64,000 nucleotides of DNA from Paenibacillus sp. FSL K6-3182 (lineage in GTDB: Bacteria > Bacillota > Bacilli > Paenibacillales > Paenibacillaceae). A model generated the notes under the pieces. It ran no database searches. It was given only the letters and a program-made list of their open reading frames with translations, and was not told where the DNA came from. The translations under genes and the position numbers were made by a program. The stretch covers positions 2,723,501 through 2,787,500 of the forward strand of contig NZ_CP150265.1 of NCBI RefSeq assembly GCF_037976325.1, read 5' to 3'. Positions within the stretch are counted from its first letter, which is position 1, and the number at the start of each line of letters is the position of its first letter. Positions 54,112 to 62,199 of this stretch are shown here, one piece after another.

Positions 54112-55617
54112 TTATAATTTTGATTCTACAAGCTTCCAAGCTTCACTCATTCTTTCTATTCCGTCTGTCAAATCATCGTCTGTGAGGTGGGAAAAGCCGA
54201 GGCTTATGCCAATCCGATTACGGTTCGTTCGATCTTTCACCCACTCGACGCCTGCTTCCCAGCAAGCCTTCTCAAAAGCATCATAATCCTCTTGTGCTCC
54301 TGTCCACCAACCGAAAATATGCAAACCTGCATCTCCCTCAACCCAGCGAATCGGAATGGTCAATCGTTTCAACGCGTCGCGCAAAAGAGTGAATTTGTGG
54401 CTGTATATTCGCTTCATTCGTCTCAAATGCCGTTCATACAGCCCGCTGTTCATGAACGAGGCGAGTGCCCGCTGCTCAAGAATCGCGCTTGGATGCGGCT
54501 CATATAACGCCTTTGCTCTAGCAAAGGGCACGACTAAAACTCTCGGCAGAACAACAAAACCAAGCCTTATATCCGTCATCATCGTTTTGGAAAATGTTCC
54601 TGTGTATATGACGAGATCAGCTGAAGTATCCAAACTTTTGAGCGTCTCAATCGGTTTGCCTCGGTGGCGGAATTCACTGTCATATTCATCCTCGACGATA
54701 AATGCACTCTGATCAGCGGCCCATTGGAGCAGCTGCTGCCTTCGCTTCATGTTCAACACAGCCCCCGTTGGGTATTGGCGATTCGGTGTAACAAAAAGCA
54801 GCTTGGCATTCCACGGTTGCGGAACTAGTCCTTGATCGTCAACTTCACCTTCAATCAACATTGCTCCTGAAGCAAGCACAGCTTTCCGAATCCCGTAATA
54901 ACCGGGGCTTTCGGCTACGACGGCATCCCCAGAGCCTGCTAAAAGCTGTGTCAACAAGGCAATTGCTTGCATCGATCCGTTTACGATCGCAATTTGCTCC
55001 GATTCAACAACAATACCCCGATAGCGCTGAAGATGCTTAGCGATGGCTTCGCGCAAAGTTTCCACACCAAGCGGCTTGTGTGCATCGATATTAGCTTTTT
55101 CTGTCATTTTCCTTGCTTCATCATACAGGCACCGATTCCAGTCTTCCTTCGAAAACGAGCTCATGTCGGTTATTCCTAGTTGAAAGGATATTTTCTCGGA
55201 ACATTTTGAATGCTCTGAACCATCATTTACTAATGTCTGATGGCTATCCGCCCCATCAATGTGGGTATCTGTTTCCCTGACATGAACTGCCATGCCTGCA
55301 ATCCGCTCACCCCATTCAGACAATTGTATTTCTCTGTTGGCAAAAGGGAGCAAAGAAAGGTTCGTTGTCTGATAACTAACGTATGTTCCGCTGCCGGTCA
55401 AGGGAGCCACATACCCTTCAGCTGCGAGTGCTTCAAGTACATTCGAAACTGTACCGCGTGAAAATCCATACATCCTCGCTAGTTCCCGGCTTGAAGGAAG
55501 CTTATCCCCATGGACAAGCTTGCCTTCCATCAAAGCATCCCGCAGCGCAAGGTACAACATCTCATATTTGGTGGTGTAACGTTCCTTATACGGCTCTAAA
55601 GCTAAATAAATAGTCAT
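54112..55617 (-). CDS. MocR/PdxR-type GntR-aminotransferase regulator
   Basis: 501 residues. N-terminal GntR winged helix (YEMLYLALRDALMEGKLVHGDKLPSSRELARMYGFSRGTVSNVLEALAAEGYVAPLTGSGTYV) and C-terminal fold-type-I aminotransferase domain with ESPGYYGIRKAVLASGA, LFVTPNRQYPTGAVLNMKRR, the pyridoxal Lys in YTGTFSKTMM and the distal LEQRALASFMNSG. Such regulators often control pyridoxal or amino-acid genes; the divergent acetyltransferase gene at 55793 is a candidate target. Confidence 0.9.
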   Translation of the reverse strand: MTIYLALEPYKERYTTKYEMLYLALRDALMEGKLVHGDKLPSSRELARMYGFSRGTVSNVLEALAAEGYVAPLTGSGTYVSYQTTNLSLLPFANREIQLSEWGERIAGMAVHVRETDTHIDGADSHQTLVNDGSEHSKCSEKISFQLGITDMSSFSKEDWNRCLYDEARKMTEKANIDAHKPLGVETLREAIAKHLQRYRGIVVESEQIAIVNGSMQAIALLTQLLAGSGDAVVAESPGYYGIRKAVLASGAMLIEGEVDDQGLVPQPWNAKLLFVTPNRQYPTGAVLNMKRRQQLLQWAADQSAFIVEDEYDSEFRHRGKPIETLKSLDTSADLVIYTGTFSKTMMTDIRLGFVVLPRVLVVPFARAKALYEPHPSAILEQRALASFMNSGLYERHLRRMKRIYSHKFTLLRDALKRLTIPIRWVEGDAGLHIFGWWTGAQEDYDAFEKACWEAGVEWVKDRTNRNRIGISLGFSHLTDDDLTDGIERMSEAWKLVESKL

Positions 55618-55792
55618 GTTTGCTTACCTGCCGTTTCTAAAGTGGTCTAATGAAATGGATCGAAAATGGATCTATTACTAATCCGATATGCATCATATAA
55701 TGACAACAATCTCACATTTTCAGTAAACAAGCAATACGGAATCCATACCTTAGCAGAGATACTATTCTTATATAAAATCGGAGGTCACGGTA

Positions 55793-56377
55793 ATGAATAC
55801 AGAAAAAAACACATTGCAAGGAACGCGCGCAAAGCTGACCTTGTTGGAGGAGCATCATGCTGGCATGCTGCTGGAAGCGGCAAAGGACACACCGATTTGG
55901 GGTGTGTCTTTGAAAGGGATTTCTTCGTTAGCTGACGCCGAGCAGTATATTGGGCAAGCCAAAAAAGAAGAGGCGGCGGGAACCTGCATTCCTTTTGTTA
56001 TATGGGATCAGGTACAGAATAAAATCGTTGGGAGTACCCGATTTTTCGATATTTCAGCAGAGCATCGCGGTTTGGAAATCGGCTATACCTGGATGAACCC
56101 CAGCGTTTGGCGGACAAGAGTGAATACCGAATGCAAATATTTGCTGCTGCGCGAAGCATTCGAGAATCACAACATGATCAGAGTACAGCTTAAAGCGGAT
56201 CTTCGTAATACGAGGTCACAGGCAGCTATTGAGCGCATCGGTGGCATTCGAGAAGGGGTGCTGCGCAACCATCGCGTGTTAAGTGATGGCTATATTCGCG
56301 ATACAGTAATGTACAGCATTACAAATCAGGAATGGCCGTCGGTTAAGGCAAGGCTGGAGTCTTATCTCTCTAAATAA
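55793..56377 (+). CDS. RimJ/RimL-type GNAT acetyltransferase
   Basis: 194 residues. GTRAKLTLLEEHHAGMLLEAA at the N-terminus, HRGLEIGYTWMNPSVWRTRVNTECKYLLLREAF as the acyl-CoA region and RSQAAIERIGGIREGVLRNHRVLSDGYIRDTVMYSI at the C-terminus. It resembles the protein at 57435 throughout, so the two are paralogues. GGAGGTC lies 13 bases before the ATG. Divergent from the MocR regulator. Confidence 0.85.
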   Translation: MNTEKNTLQGTRAKLTLLEEHHAGMLLEAAKDTPIWGVSLKGISSLADAEQYIGQAKKEEAAGTCIPFVIWDQVQNKIVGSTRFFDISAEHRGLEIGYTWMNPSVWRTRVNTECKYLLLREAFENHNMIRVQLKADLRNTRSQAAIERIGGIREGVLRNHRVLSDGYIRDTVMYSITNQEWPSVKARLESYLSK

Positions 56378-56444
56378 GAATGGAGTTAGACCTTTTTATT
56401 TGTAGATAATGAATAATTTCTTGACAACTCGAGGTGGAATAACG

Positions 56445-56789
56445 ATGCACGAGGGAAGACACGGACTCATAGGGCATCATCAGCACAGAGGACACAGAAA
56501 CCGGGGACATGAACACGATGGTAGCAAACATGAGCGTTCTTCAAGCGCTCAAACCTTCCGCCGAGGCAGAGCGATTGCATTCCTTGAGAGACTTCAAACG
56601 AAGCGCTCTACTTTACTGCATCAACTGAATCAGCCAGAATACGACGCCATCAAACTAGTTATAAGTGGTGAATTAAAAGCAACGGATGCGATTATTCAGG
56701 AGTTTATCCATTCGTTTGAGCTTCGCGAAGCAGCTCCTGAAAGCGACAATAACAATAATGGAGAAGATGAGAAAAATGACAGTAACTGA
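56445..56789 (+). CDS. His-rich small protein
   Basis: 114 residues from ATG 56445 (GAGGTGG upstream). The first 40 residues are rich in His, Arg and Gly (HEGRHGLIGHHQHRGHRNRG), suggesting metal binding; the rest is helical (AIAFLERLQTKRSTLLHQL, then LVISGELKATDAIIQEFIHSFEL) with an acidic, Asn-rich end. Similar helical modules accompany small winged-helix proteins in Bacillota, but I cannot name the family. The stop overlaps the start of the nitroreductase gene. Confidence 0.55.
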   Translation: MHEGRHGLIGHHQHRGHRNRGHEHDGSKHERSSSAQTFRRGRAIAFLERLQTKRSTLLHQLNQPEYDAIKLVISGELKATDAIIQEFIHSFELREAAPESDNNNNGEDEKNDSN

Positions 56790-57261
56790 AGCAAAAAGAA
56801 CCCGCAGAAGTATTAAATCATTCCGTTCTCAGCCCATTTCCGAAGTTGATTTGATTTCTTGGCTTGAGACTACCAGCTATGCGCCTAACCATCGCTTTAA
56901 CGAGCCTTGGGAGCTCTTGTTTATTGGGCCAGATACAAGAACTAAATTAAATCATAAAACGGACTTTGGCAAAGCGCCTGTCGTTATTGGAGTATTGTCT
57001 AAACCAGGTTCGACTTCATTTGAACGCGATGAGAATGTTATGGCTGTCTCTTGTTTTGTACAGAACTTCTTATTAGCCGCTCATGAAGCTGGTGTTGGTG
57101 TGTATTGGGCATCTCTAGGGGCTTTGGCTCACAACCGCACCTTTCTAGATGTGCCGGAAGATTACGATGTTATTGGTATATTTGGAATTGGTTATCCAGC
57201 AGAAGTTCCAAATGCTAAGCCAAGAACATCAATTGCTTACAAGATTACGTATCTCTCTTAA
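56776..57261 (+). CDS. Nitroreductase-family protein
   Basis: 161 residues from ATG 56776 (GGAGAAG upstream). EAKRTRRSIKSFRSQPISEVDLISWLETTSYAPNHRFNEPWE is the FMN-binding start of nitroreductases (RRSIRxF motif, then PSxxNxQPW-like). The C-terminal AAHEAGVGVYWASLG, then GIFGIGYPAEVP, completes the domain. A little shorter than most members. Translation is probably coupled to the upstream His-rich gene, whose end it overlaps by 14 bases. Confidence 0.8.
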   Translation: MTVTEAKRTRRSIKSFRSQPISEVDLISWLETTSYAPNHRFNEPWELLFIGPDTRTKLNHKTDFGKAPVVIGVLSKPGSTSFERDENVMAVSCFVQNFLLAAHEAGVGVYWASLGALAHNRTFLDVPEDYDVIGIFGIGYPAEVPNAKPRTSIAYKITYLS

Positions 57262-57265
57262 TAAT

Positions 57266-57306
57266 AAACCTCTCTACAGTATTGCTTGGTTGTGGGGAGT
57301 TTTTTT
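57266..57306 (+). terminator. Terminator after the nitroreductase
   Basis: AAACCTCTCTAC and GTGGGGAGTTT form a weak stem followed by seven T. The sequence resembles the stem part of arm copy 12 but carries no arm. Confidence 0.6.
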
Positions 57307-57434
57307 GTTATTAGTGAATGATCTAAAGCAAGAAATATTCACTTTGACTAGCCACAGCATTACGATATATTTAAAGCAATTCCACAAATTGAAACTCAAA
57401 CAACAAATAATTAATATATAAAGGTTGTGATTCC

Positions 57435-58091
57435 ATGCTAACGCCCGTCACCCTTCGAGGGGATCTAGTCCATCTCGAACCAATGACGATGGACCACGTC
57501 GATGCTCTCTGCTCCGCCGCCTCGGAAGATCGGTCACTTTATACGTATACCAATGTGCCAAATGGGCGGGTGGATACCGAACGATATATAGAGGGTGCGT
57601 TAATGTCTTACGAGAAAGGCCGTGCAGTGCCATTTGTAGTTCGTCATCTTGAAACAGAGCGGATTGTTGGCACCACAAGATTTCTGGATTTAGAAGTTTT
57701 CTCATGGCCGCCTCCATGGCCTCCAGGCGTTGCAAGTGGACCATCGCCTTCGGATGAGAAAACGCCAACCGTGGCCGAAATCGGCAGCACTTGGTATGCA
57801 GCATCAGTTATTCGTTCAGGAGTTAATACACAGTCTAAGCTTCTTCTGCTTACCCATGCGTTTGAAACGTGGAAGACAACTAGAGTTTCGCTCAAAACAG
57901 ATGCTCGCAATTTACGTTCTCGTTCAGCGATATTACGGCTTGGTGCTGCTTTTGAAGGTATTCGAAGGGCACATGTCCCTACAAGTGATGGGGGTATTAG
58001 AGATACAGCTTATTATTCGATACTTGCCGAGGAATGGCCAGCGGTGCGAGCCAATCTTCAAGAACGTCTTCAAAGAGGATCAAATCGTTGA
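57435..58091 (+). CDS. RimJ/RimL-type GNAT acetyltransferase
   Basis: 218 residues. Paralogue of the gene at 55793, with the same C-terminal motif (NLRSRSAILRLGAAFEGIRRAHVPTSDGGIRDTAYYSIL). It carries a Pro-rich insert (WPPPWPPGVASGPSPS, about residues 94-109) between the beta strands, which the paralogue lacks. The ribosome site AAAGGTTGTGA is moderate. Substrate unknown. Confidence 0.8.
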   Translation: MLTPVTLRGDLVHLEPMTMDHVDALCSAASEDRSLYTYTNVPNGRVDTERYIEGALMSYEKGRAVPFVVRHLETERIVGTTRFLDLEVFSWPPPWPPGVASGPSPSDEKTPTVAEIGSTWYAASVIRSGVNTQSKLLLLTHAFETWKTTRVSLKTDARNLRSRSAILRLGAAFEGIRRAHVPTSDGGIRDTAYYSILAEEWPAVRANLQERLQRGSNR

Positions 58092-58229
58092 TATTTTAGT
58101 AAATGTCGCATGTGAAAATAAACTGAACAAATAGTAATCTTAAAAACGAGCTCTTAACTTCAAATTAGCATATCTGAACTTGAAAAACAGTACCTTCAGA
58201 TGAAGGTAAGCAAGTTAGGAGGGAAAAGA

Positions 58230-58631
58230 ATGTGGAAACCATATCAAGAAATACTGAATCATGAGGCAGATTTTAGGGTTAAATATAGGTTCTATTCTCA
58301 AGAAGAAGGGGGCAGGAAGAAGGCTGTATTTCAAGGTTTACGCACTGATTTCTTTTATGATGTTAATGATAGCAAGGAAGGTATTTTTTCTGCTACATTT
58401 CCAGAGTTTGAAGACGAACATGGAAATATTATATTAAATGATGCTAGACCTGTACCAATAGAAGGTACAGCTAAAATGTGGATTGTTTTCTCTCAAATGA
58501 GAAGAGAAGTTCACGTGAATAATATTAAAATTGGAATGATAGGTTATTTCATGGATGGTCCGAAGAAAGTGGCGATTGCTGAAATTATTGAGATTTTAGG
58601 GCTGCATTCTAATGCGAAATTCATAAAATAA
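58230..58631 (+). CDS. Small protein resembling the EF-Tu C-terminal barrel
   Basis: 133 residues from ATG 58230 (AGGAGGG upstream; the in-frame ATG 58200 has none). FRVKYRFYSQEEGGRKKAVFQGLRTDFFYD, then DARPVPIEGTAKMWIVF and IKIGMIGYFMDGPKKVAIAEI, resemble the third, tRNA-binding barrel of elongation factor Tu. I recall related stand-alone proteins in Bacillota. Function unknown. Confidence 0.6.
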   Translation: MWKPYQEILNHEADFRVKYRFYSQEEGGRKKAVFQGLRTDFFYDVNDSKEGIFSATFPEFEDEHGNIILNDARPVPIEGTAKMWIVFSQMRREVHVNNIKIGMIGYFMDGPKKVAIAEIIEILGLHSNAKFIK

Positions 58632-58669
58632 CAAATGATCTTCAATTGAAAAGTGATTTTTTAAAATAT

Positions 58670-58709
58670 AACCTCTCTAGCGTGAAGATACACGGTATAG
58701 AGGTTTTTT
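58670..58709 (+). terminator. Terminator
   Basis: AACCTCT pairs with AGAGGTT across a 22-base loop and is followed by TTTTTT. It ends the transcript of the EF-Tu-like gene. Confidence 0.65.
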
Positions 58710-58848
58710 GTGTTTTATGTAGTAAAGAGCGTTGAACAAAAAGAGTGAGCTAATTTGTTGAGAAAATTTATATTTAATGATACTCTAAATTTAGGCAATG
58801 CCTAATTATTTTAGTTGTTGCCTAATGCGGTGTCGAGGGGTGTTTAAC

Positions 58849-59091
58849 TTGCTTGAATGGATGCTCAGAAAAATGATGGCTGATCGAGGAATATGGACGG
58901 GTGCAGCGCTGGCTCGCCTGCTGGAGGATAAGGCTAACTATAACCTTTCTGCTCCTTCAATCAGTGCTCTAATATCAGGTAAACCGAAGCAAATGAAGGC
59001 TGAAACGTTAGATGCACTTTGTACTGCATTAGAATGCAAACCTAATGATCTATGGGTACATACCCCAACTTTGCAAGTCAAGGAGGCTTAG
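58849..59091 (+). CDS. Small XRE-type helix-turn-helix protein
   Basis: 80 residues from TTG 58849 with GAGGGGTG upstream. RGIWTGAALARLLEDKANYNLSAPSISALISGKPKQMKAETLDALCTALECKPNDLW is a complete XRE/Cro helix-turn-helix. It sits three bases before the deformylase gene, so the two are one operon; it may regulate itself and that gene. Confidence 0.8.
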   Translation: MLEWMLRKMMADRGIWTGAALARLLEDKANYNLSAPSISALISGKPKQMKAETLDALCTALECKPNDLWVHTPTLQVKEA

Positions 59092-59094
59092 TTT

Positions 59095-59613
59095 GTGGCT
59101 ATAAAAGCAATTCTGCCTTTTGGTGATCCTGTTCTTCGAAAGAAAGCTAAGCCAATTGAAAGCATTACTCCGAAAATTTTAAAGCTTTTAGATGATTTGG
59201 CTGAAACACTCTACGATTCGAATGATGGGGCTGGTCTAGCTGCTCCTCAAATAGGCATTTTAAGAAGAGTGATTGTCATGGATTGTGGCGATGGGCTAAT
59301 TGAATTGATTAACCCGGAGATCGTCTATCAAAGCGGCGAACAAGCTGGCTCTGAAGGGTGTTTATCTCTTCCTGGATATTATGGCATAGTTAAAAGGTCA
59401 CAACATGTGAAAGTGAAAACGTTAACTAGATCAGGTGAAGAGCTCGTTATTGAAGCAGAGGGTTTTCTGGCGAGATGCATACAACATGAGGTGGACCACT
59501 TAAATGGAACGCTTTATATCGATCTTATCCAAGAGAATTCTTTTTTTATAGAGGGGACGAATGAACGGGCAGATCTTATCGAGGCATGCAAGTTATCCTA
59601 TACAAATTTGTAA
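59095..59613 (+). CDS. def: Peptide deformylase
   Basis: 172 residues. All three motifs are intact: GAGLAAPQIG, EGCLSLP and HEVDH (Fe/Zn ligands Cys and two His). The enzyme removes the formyl group from nascent proteins. Start GTG 59095 has AAGGAGG. The genome probably has another def next to fmt; this copy, joined to a small regulator, may be conditional, for instance as a spare enzyme. That is inference. Confidence 0.9.
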   Translation: MAIKAILPFGDPVLRKKAKPIESITPKILKLLDDLAETLYDSNDGAGLAAPQIGILRRVIVMDCGDGLIELINPEIVYQSGEQAGSEGCLSLPGYYGIVKRSQHVKVKTLTRSGEELVIEAEGFLARCIQHEVDHLNGTLYIDLIQENSFFIEGTNERADLIEACKLSYTNL

Positions 59614-59650
59614 TAGAGGATTGTTAAAATTCAATGTTATCTCAACCTAA

Positions 59651-59690
59651 AACGAGCCACTAGAAACGATTCTAGGGCTCGTTATTTTTT
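59651..59690 (+). terminator. Terminator after def
   Basis: AACGAGCCACTAGAA pairs with TTCTAGGGCTCGTT (one bulge) around ACGA, followed by ATTTTTT. Confidence 0.85.
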
Positions 59691-59726
59691 GGATAAGACC
59701 TTCAAATTAAGACAGGCTATTTGGAA

Positions 59727-60206
59727 TTACAAGTGTTGGATCAGTTGCTTAACGAGCTTCTCCAAGTAAAGCTGGTCAACCTCGTCAAAACGATTAAGCT
59801 CAGGACTATCTATGTCGAGAACGCCGAACAACTCGTCGTTTATAATAATTGGAATAACGATTTCGGATTGGGATGCGGCATCACAGGCGATATGTCCCGG
59901 AAACTCATGCACATTTCCAACTCTCACAGTCACTCTTTGGCTGGCAGCTTTCCCGCAAACGCCCCGATGTAGAGGAATGCGGACGCAAGCGGGTAATCCT
60001 TGAAAAGGTCCTAGGACTAGTTCTTCTCCCCGATACACGTAAAATCCAACCCAATTAATACGATCTAAAAATTGATTAAGCAAGGCCGATGCATTGGACA
60101 GGTTGGCAATTACATCAGATTCACCCTCCAGCAAAGCTTGAAGCTGCCGGATGGCCAAATCGTATTTTTGCTCCTTTGATCCTTCGTATTGTTCTGGATG
60201 AAACAT
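59727..60206 (-). CDS. Free methionine-(R)-sulfoxide reductase (GAF domain)
   Basis: 159 residues, a single GAF domain. FQGLPACVRIPLHRGVCGKAASQ and HEFPGHIACDAASQSEIVIPI contain the three conserved Cys of fRMsr enzymes (PAC, GVCG and HIACD). It reduces free methionine-R-sulfoxide, protecting against oxidation. Ribosome site AAAGGAG. Close to Bacillus YtsP. Confidence 0.9.
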   Translation of the reverse strand: MFHPEQYEGSKEQKYDLAIRQLQALLEGESDVIANLSNASALLNQFLDRINWVGFYVYRGEELVLGPFQGLPACVRIPLHRGVCGKAASQRVTVRVGNVHEFPGHIACDAASQSEIVIPIIINDELFGVLDIDSPELNRFDEVDQLYLEKLVKQLIQHL

Positions 60207-60384
60207 CGTTCGACTCCTTTATTGTAAATGGGATTAGTTTATCATTTTTTGTTGTACATCACATTTTAGCATACTCCCTAATAAGATTTAAACATTTCGA
60301 AATAACCGGCAAATGAAGCAGTGGAAATCAAATGGATTAATTTTCAATGGGAGAACGCATACTAACAAAAAAGGAGTGATGGTT

Positions 60385-60537
60385 ATGGAAAATAATAAAG
60401 ACAATCCGAAAAAAGACTACAAGCCAGACATTACGAATTACGATTATGTTTGGGGCAGTGACCAAGATGAATATGTGAAAAACGACCAACCAGCTGACGA
60501 AGCAACAAAGCAAGAAATTGAACTTTCGGAAAAATGA
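60385..60537 (+). CDS. Small acidic hypothetical protein
   Basis: 50 residues from ATG 60385 (AAGGAG at 60371-60376, eight bases before). Highly charged, with DNPKKDYKPDITNYDYVWGSDQDEYV. No family recognised; looks disordered. An ATG two codons earlier is possible. Confidence 0.5.
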   Translation: MENNKDNPKKDYKPDITNYDYVWGSDQDEYVKNDQPADEATKQEIELSEK

Positions 60538-60564
60538 TTTAGTAGCATGTATATTTAAATCATA

Positions 60565-61331
60565 AAAGAGGCTGTCCCTAAAGCAATTTCCGAATCATGC
60601 AGCCCCCACTTTTCACGTAATATGCTGGCAAAAAAGAACCTTCAGATTCACTTTCATAGTGGTTTTGAAGGTTCTTTTGCACATACTATGGGATTCACTC
60701 ACTCCGGTTTACCCTGCTGGGATATCCCCTATTCTAATTCGGCAAATATGCACTTCTACATTGTTCTTCATTATTTTCTATCCTGCATATTCGCAGGATA
60801 GCGGAATCATTCTCATACTTACGTGTAGCTATACTGTATTTCCTACAACATAAGCGCTCTAAAACTACTAAAATGGCAGATCATATAGAAAGTTATTCCA
60901 TAAATACAACATAGATCTCCAACACAGCTAAACATGGGCGAAGTTCCTGCAATTGTGCAGGATAGCTGAACATTGATCGCGGAGATTGGTGTTGGAGACA
61001 TCTCAAAATAGCATCAAAACAAAGAAAAAGTGTAAGGATATGCGTTGTCGGTAAGACGAATGATTGAACCTGAAAGTATATTCGGGCAAATCAAGAATAA
61101 CCGGGGATTTCGGCGTTTTCTGCTTCGCGGCTTGACTAAGGTAAGTCTAGAGGTCGGCTGGCTTTCGCTTGCCCATAATCTGATGAAGCAAGCAAATAGT
61201 GACCTGAATAGAAAAATAGCCGAACAGGAATAGCTCTCCTGACGGCTATTTTTCATATTTTCCAATATTTCCGTTTAAAGTGAGCTATCTCTTCAGCGAG
61301 CTAAACGCACGCTTTTGGGACAGCCTCTTTT
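60565..61331. mobile_element. Decayed IS1182-family insertion sequence
   Basis: The ends AAAAGAGGCTGTCCCTAAAG (from 60565) and CTTTTGGGACAGCCTCTTTT (to 61331) are inverted repeats identical at 20 of 21 positions when one more base is included. The body is only 767 bases; a full element would be about twice that. It holds a terminator-like hairpin (AAAGAACCTTCA with TGAAGGTTCTTT), two small GCAGGATAGC palindromes, and the C-terminal transposase tail. No target duplication is obvious. The right end lies two bases from the stop codon of the minus-strand GDSL gene. Confidence 0.75.
61045..61233 (+). pseudogene. C-terminal remnant of an IS1182 transposase
   Basis: 62 codons. The segment PESIFGQIKNNRGFRRFLLRGLTKVSLEVGWLSLAHNLMKQ is the well-known end of IS1182-family DDE transposases. 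Catalytic DDE residues except perhaps the last Glu region are missing. A hairpin terminator (AAATAGCCG with CGGCTATTT, about 61214-61252) follows. Confidence 0.8.
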
Positions 61332-61333
61332 TG

Positions 61334-61909
61334 CTATTTGCAACGATTAAAGATGATTTCGCCAATTTTTTTGTATCCTATGGAGTTGGGGTGAATCAAA
61401 TCCTTAGACCAAAAGGTATTGTCTTCAGCCATTGGATGATTCCAGAAATCGATAAGCATTAATTTGTACTCGCTGCTAAGTGAACGTACGACTTCATTTG
61501 CTTGTAGCAGCTGTTCTTTTATTACTCGTTTTTTTTCATCAGGCAAAGGCAATCTAGCTGTAAAGTCGGGAAGATTTCCGATTATAACAGCAGCACCTGA
61601 CTTGCTTAACGCATCTACCATGAGCTCCATTTCCGACTTATACTCATTGAAGTTCCAGCGGCCTTTTAAAATATCATTTGCGCCTGCAATTAGGCTGACT
61701 AAGTCGGGCTCTAGTGCTAGAGCCTCTTCCAGCTGCTTTAAGCGAATTTCTTTGGTTATCAATCCACGTTTAGCCAAATTGGTGTATTTTAATGCGGGCT
61801 CATGCAGCTCGGCGAAGTGATGGACCCAGCTCTTTAATGGGGTCTCCTCAACTTCATCACCAATACCTTCCGTAAAGCTATCACCTATAGCTACAAAGTG
61901 TTTCCACAT
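61334..61909 (-). CDS. SGNH/GDSL-family hydrolase
   Basis: 191 residues from ATG 61909 (AGAGGTG upstream). Block I FVAIGDSFTEGIGDE carries the Ser, block III LIAGANDIL has the oxyanion Asn, and block V DLIHPNSIGYKKIG has the catalytic Asp and His. Probable esterase or carbohydrate deacetylase. TCGACT and TATACT, 17 bases apart on the minus strand upstream (61937-61965), look like its promoter. The remains of an IS end abut its stop codon, so its last residues may come from the insertion site. Confidence 0.85.
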   Translation of the reverse strand: MWKHFVAIGDSFTEGIGDEVEETPLKSWVHHFAELHEPALKYTNLAKRGLITKEIRLKQLEEALALEPDLVSLIAGANDILKGRWNFNEYKSEMELMVDALSKSGAAVIIGNLPDFTARLPLPDEKKRVIKEQLLQANEVVRSLSSEYKLMLIDFWNHPMAEDNTFWSKDLIHPNSIGYKKIGEIIFNRCK

Positions 61910-61971
61910 ATCGGGCACCTCTTTCTATTTTATGTATACCTATAGTATAAGACACCGATGTAATGGAGTCG

Positions 61972-62013
61972 AAGACTAGATGAATCAAGCTATTGATTTA
62001 TCTAGTCTTTTTT
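61972..62013 (+). terminator. Strong terminator without an upstream + gene
   Basis: AAGACTAGATGAATCAA (61972-61988) pairs with TTGATTTATCTAGTCTT (61993-62009; one G-T pair) around a GCTA loop and runs into TTTTTT. No plus-strand gene precedes it for over 700 bases except the IS remnant. It may end an unannotated short RNA, guard the kinase gene from read-through, or be a leftover. Confidence 0.75.
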
Positions 62014-62199
62014 CTGTTCAAATGTTAAAAACGTCAATGTTGAAATCACATGAAATCGCTTAACATTAAACTAGTGTTTGTATTGCATTTGGGCACAATC
62101 TTCTAAATAATGAAAAAGTGTATACGGTAAAGCTGCATCATTTGAAAGTGGAAACAAAAAACGAGTCTAAGCTGCTGCTTCTTGGCAATCTTAGTAAAA

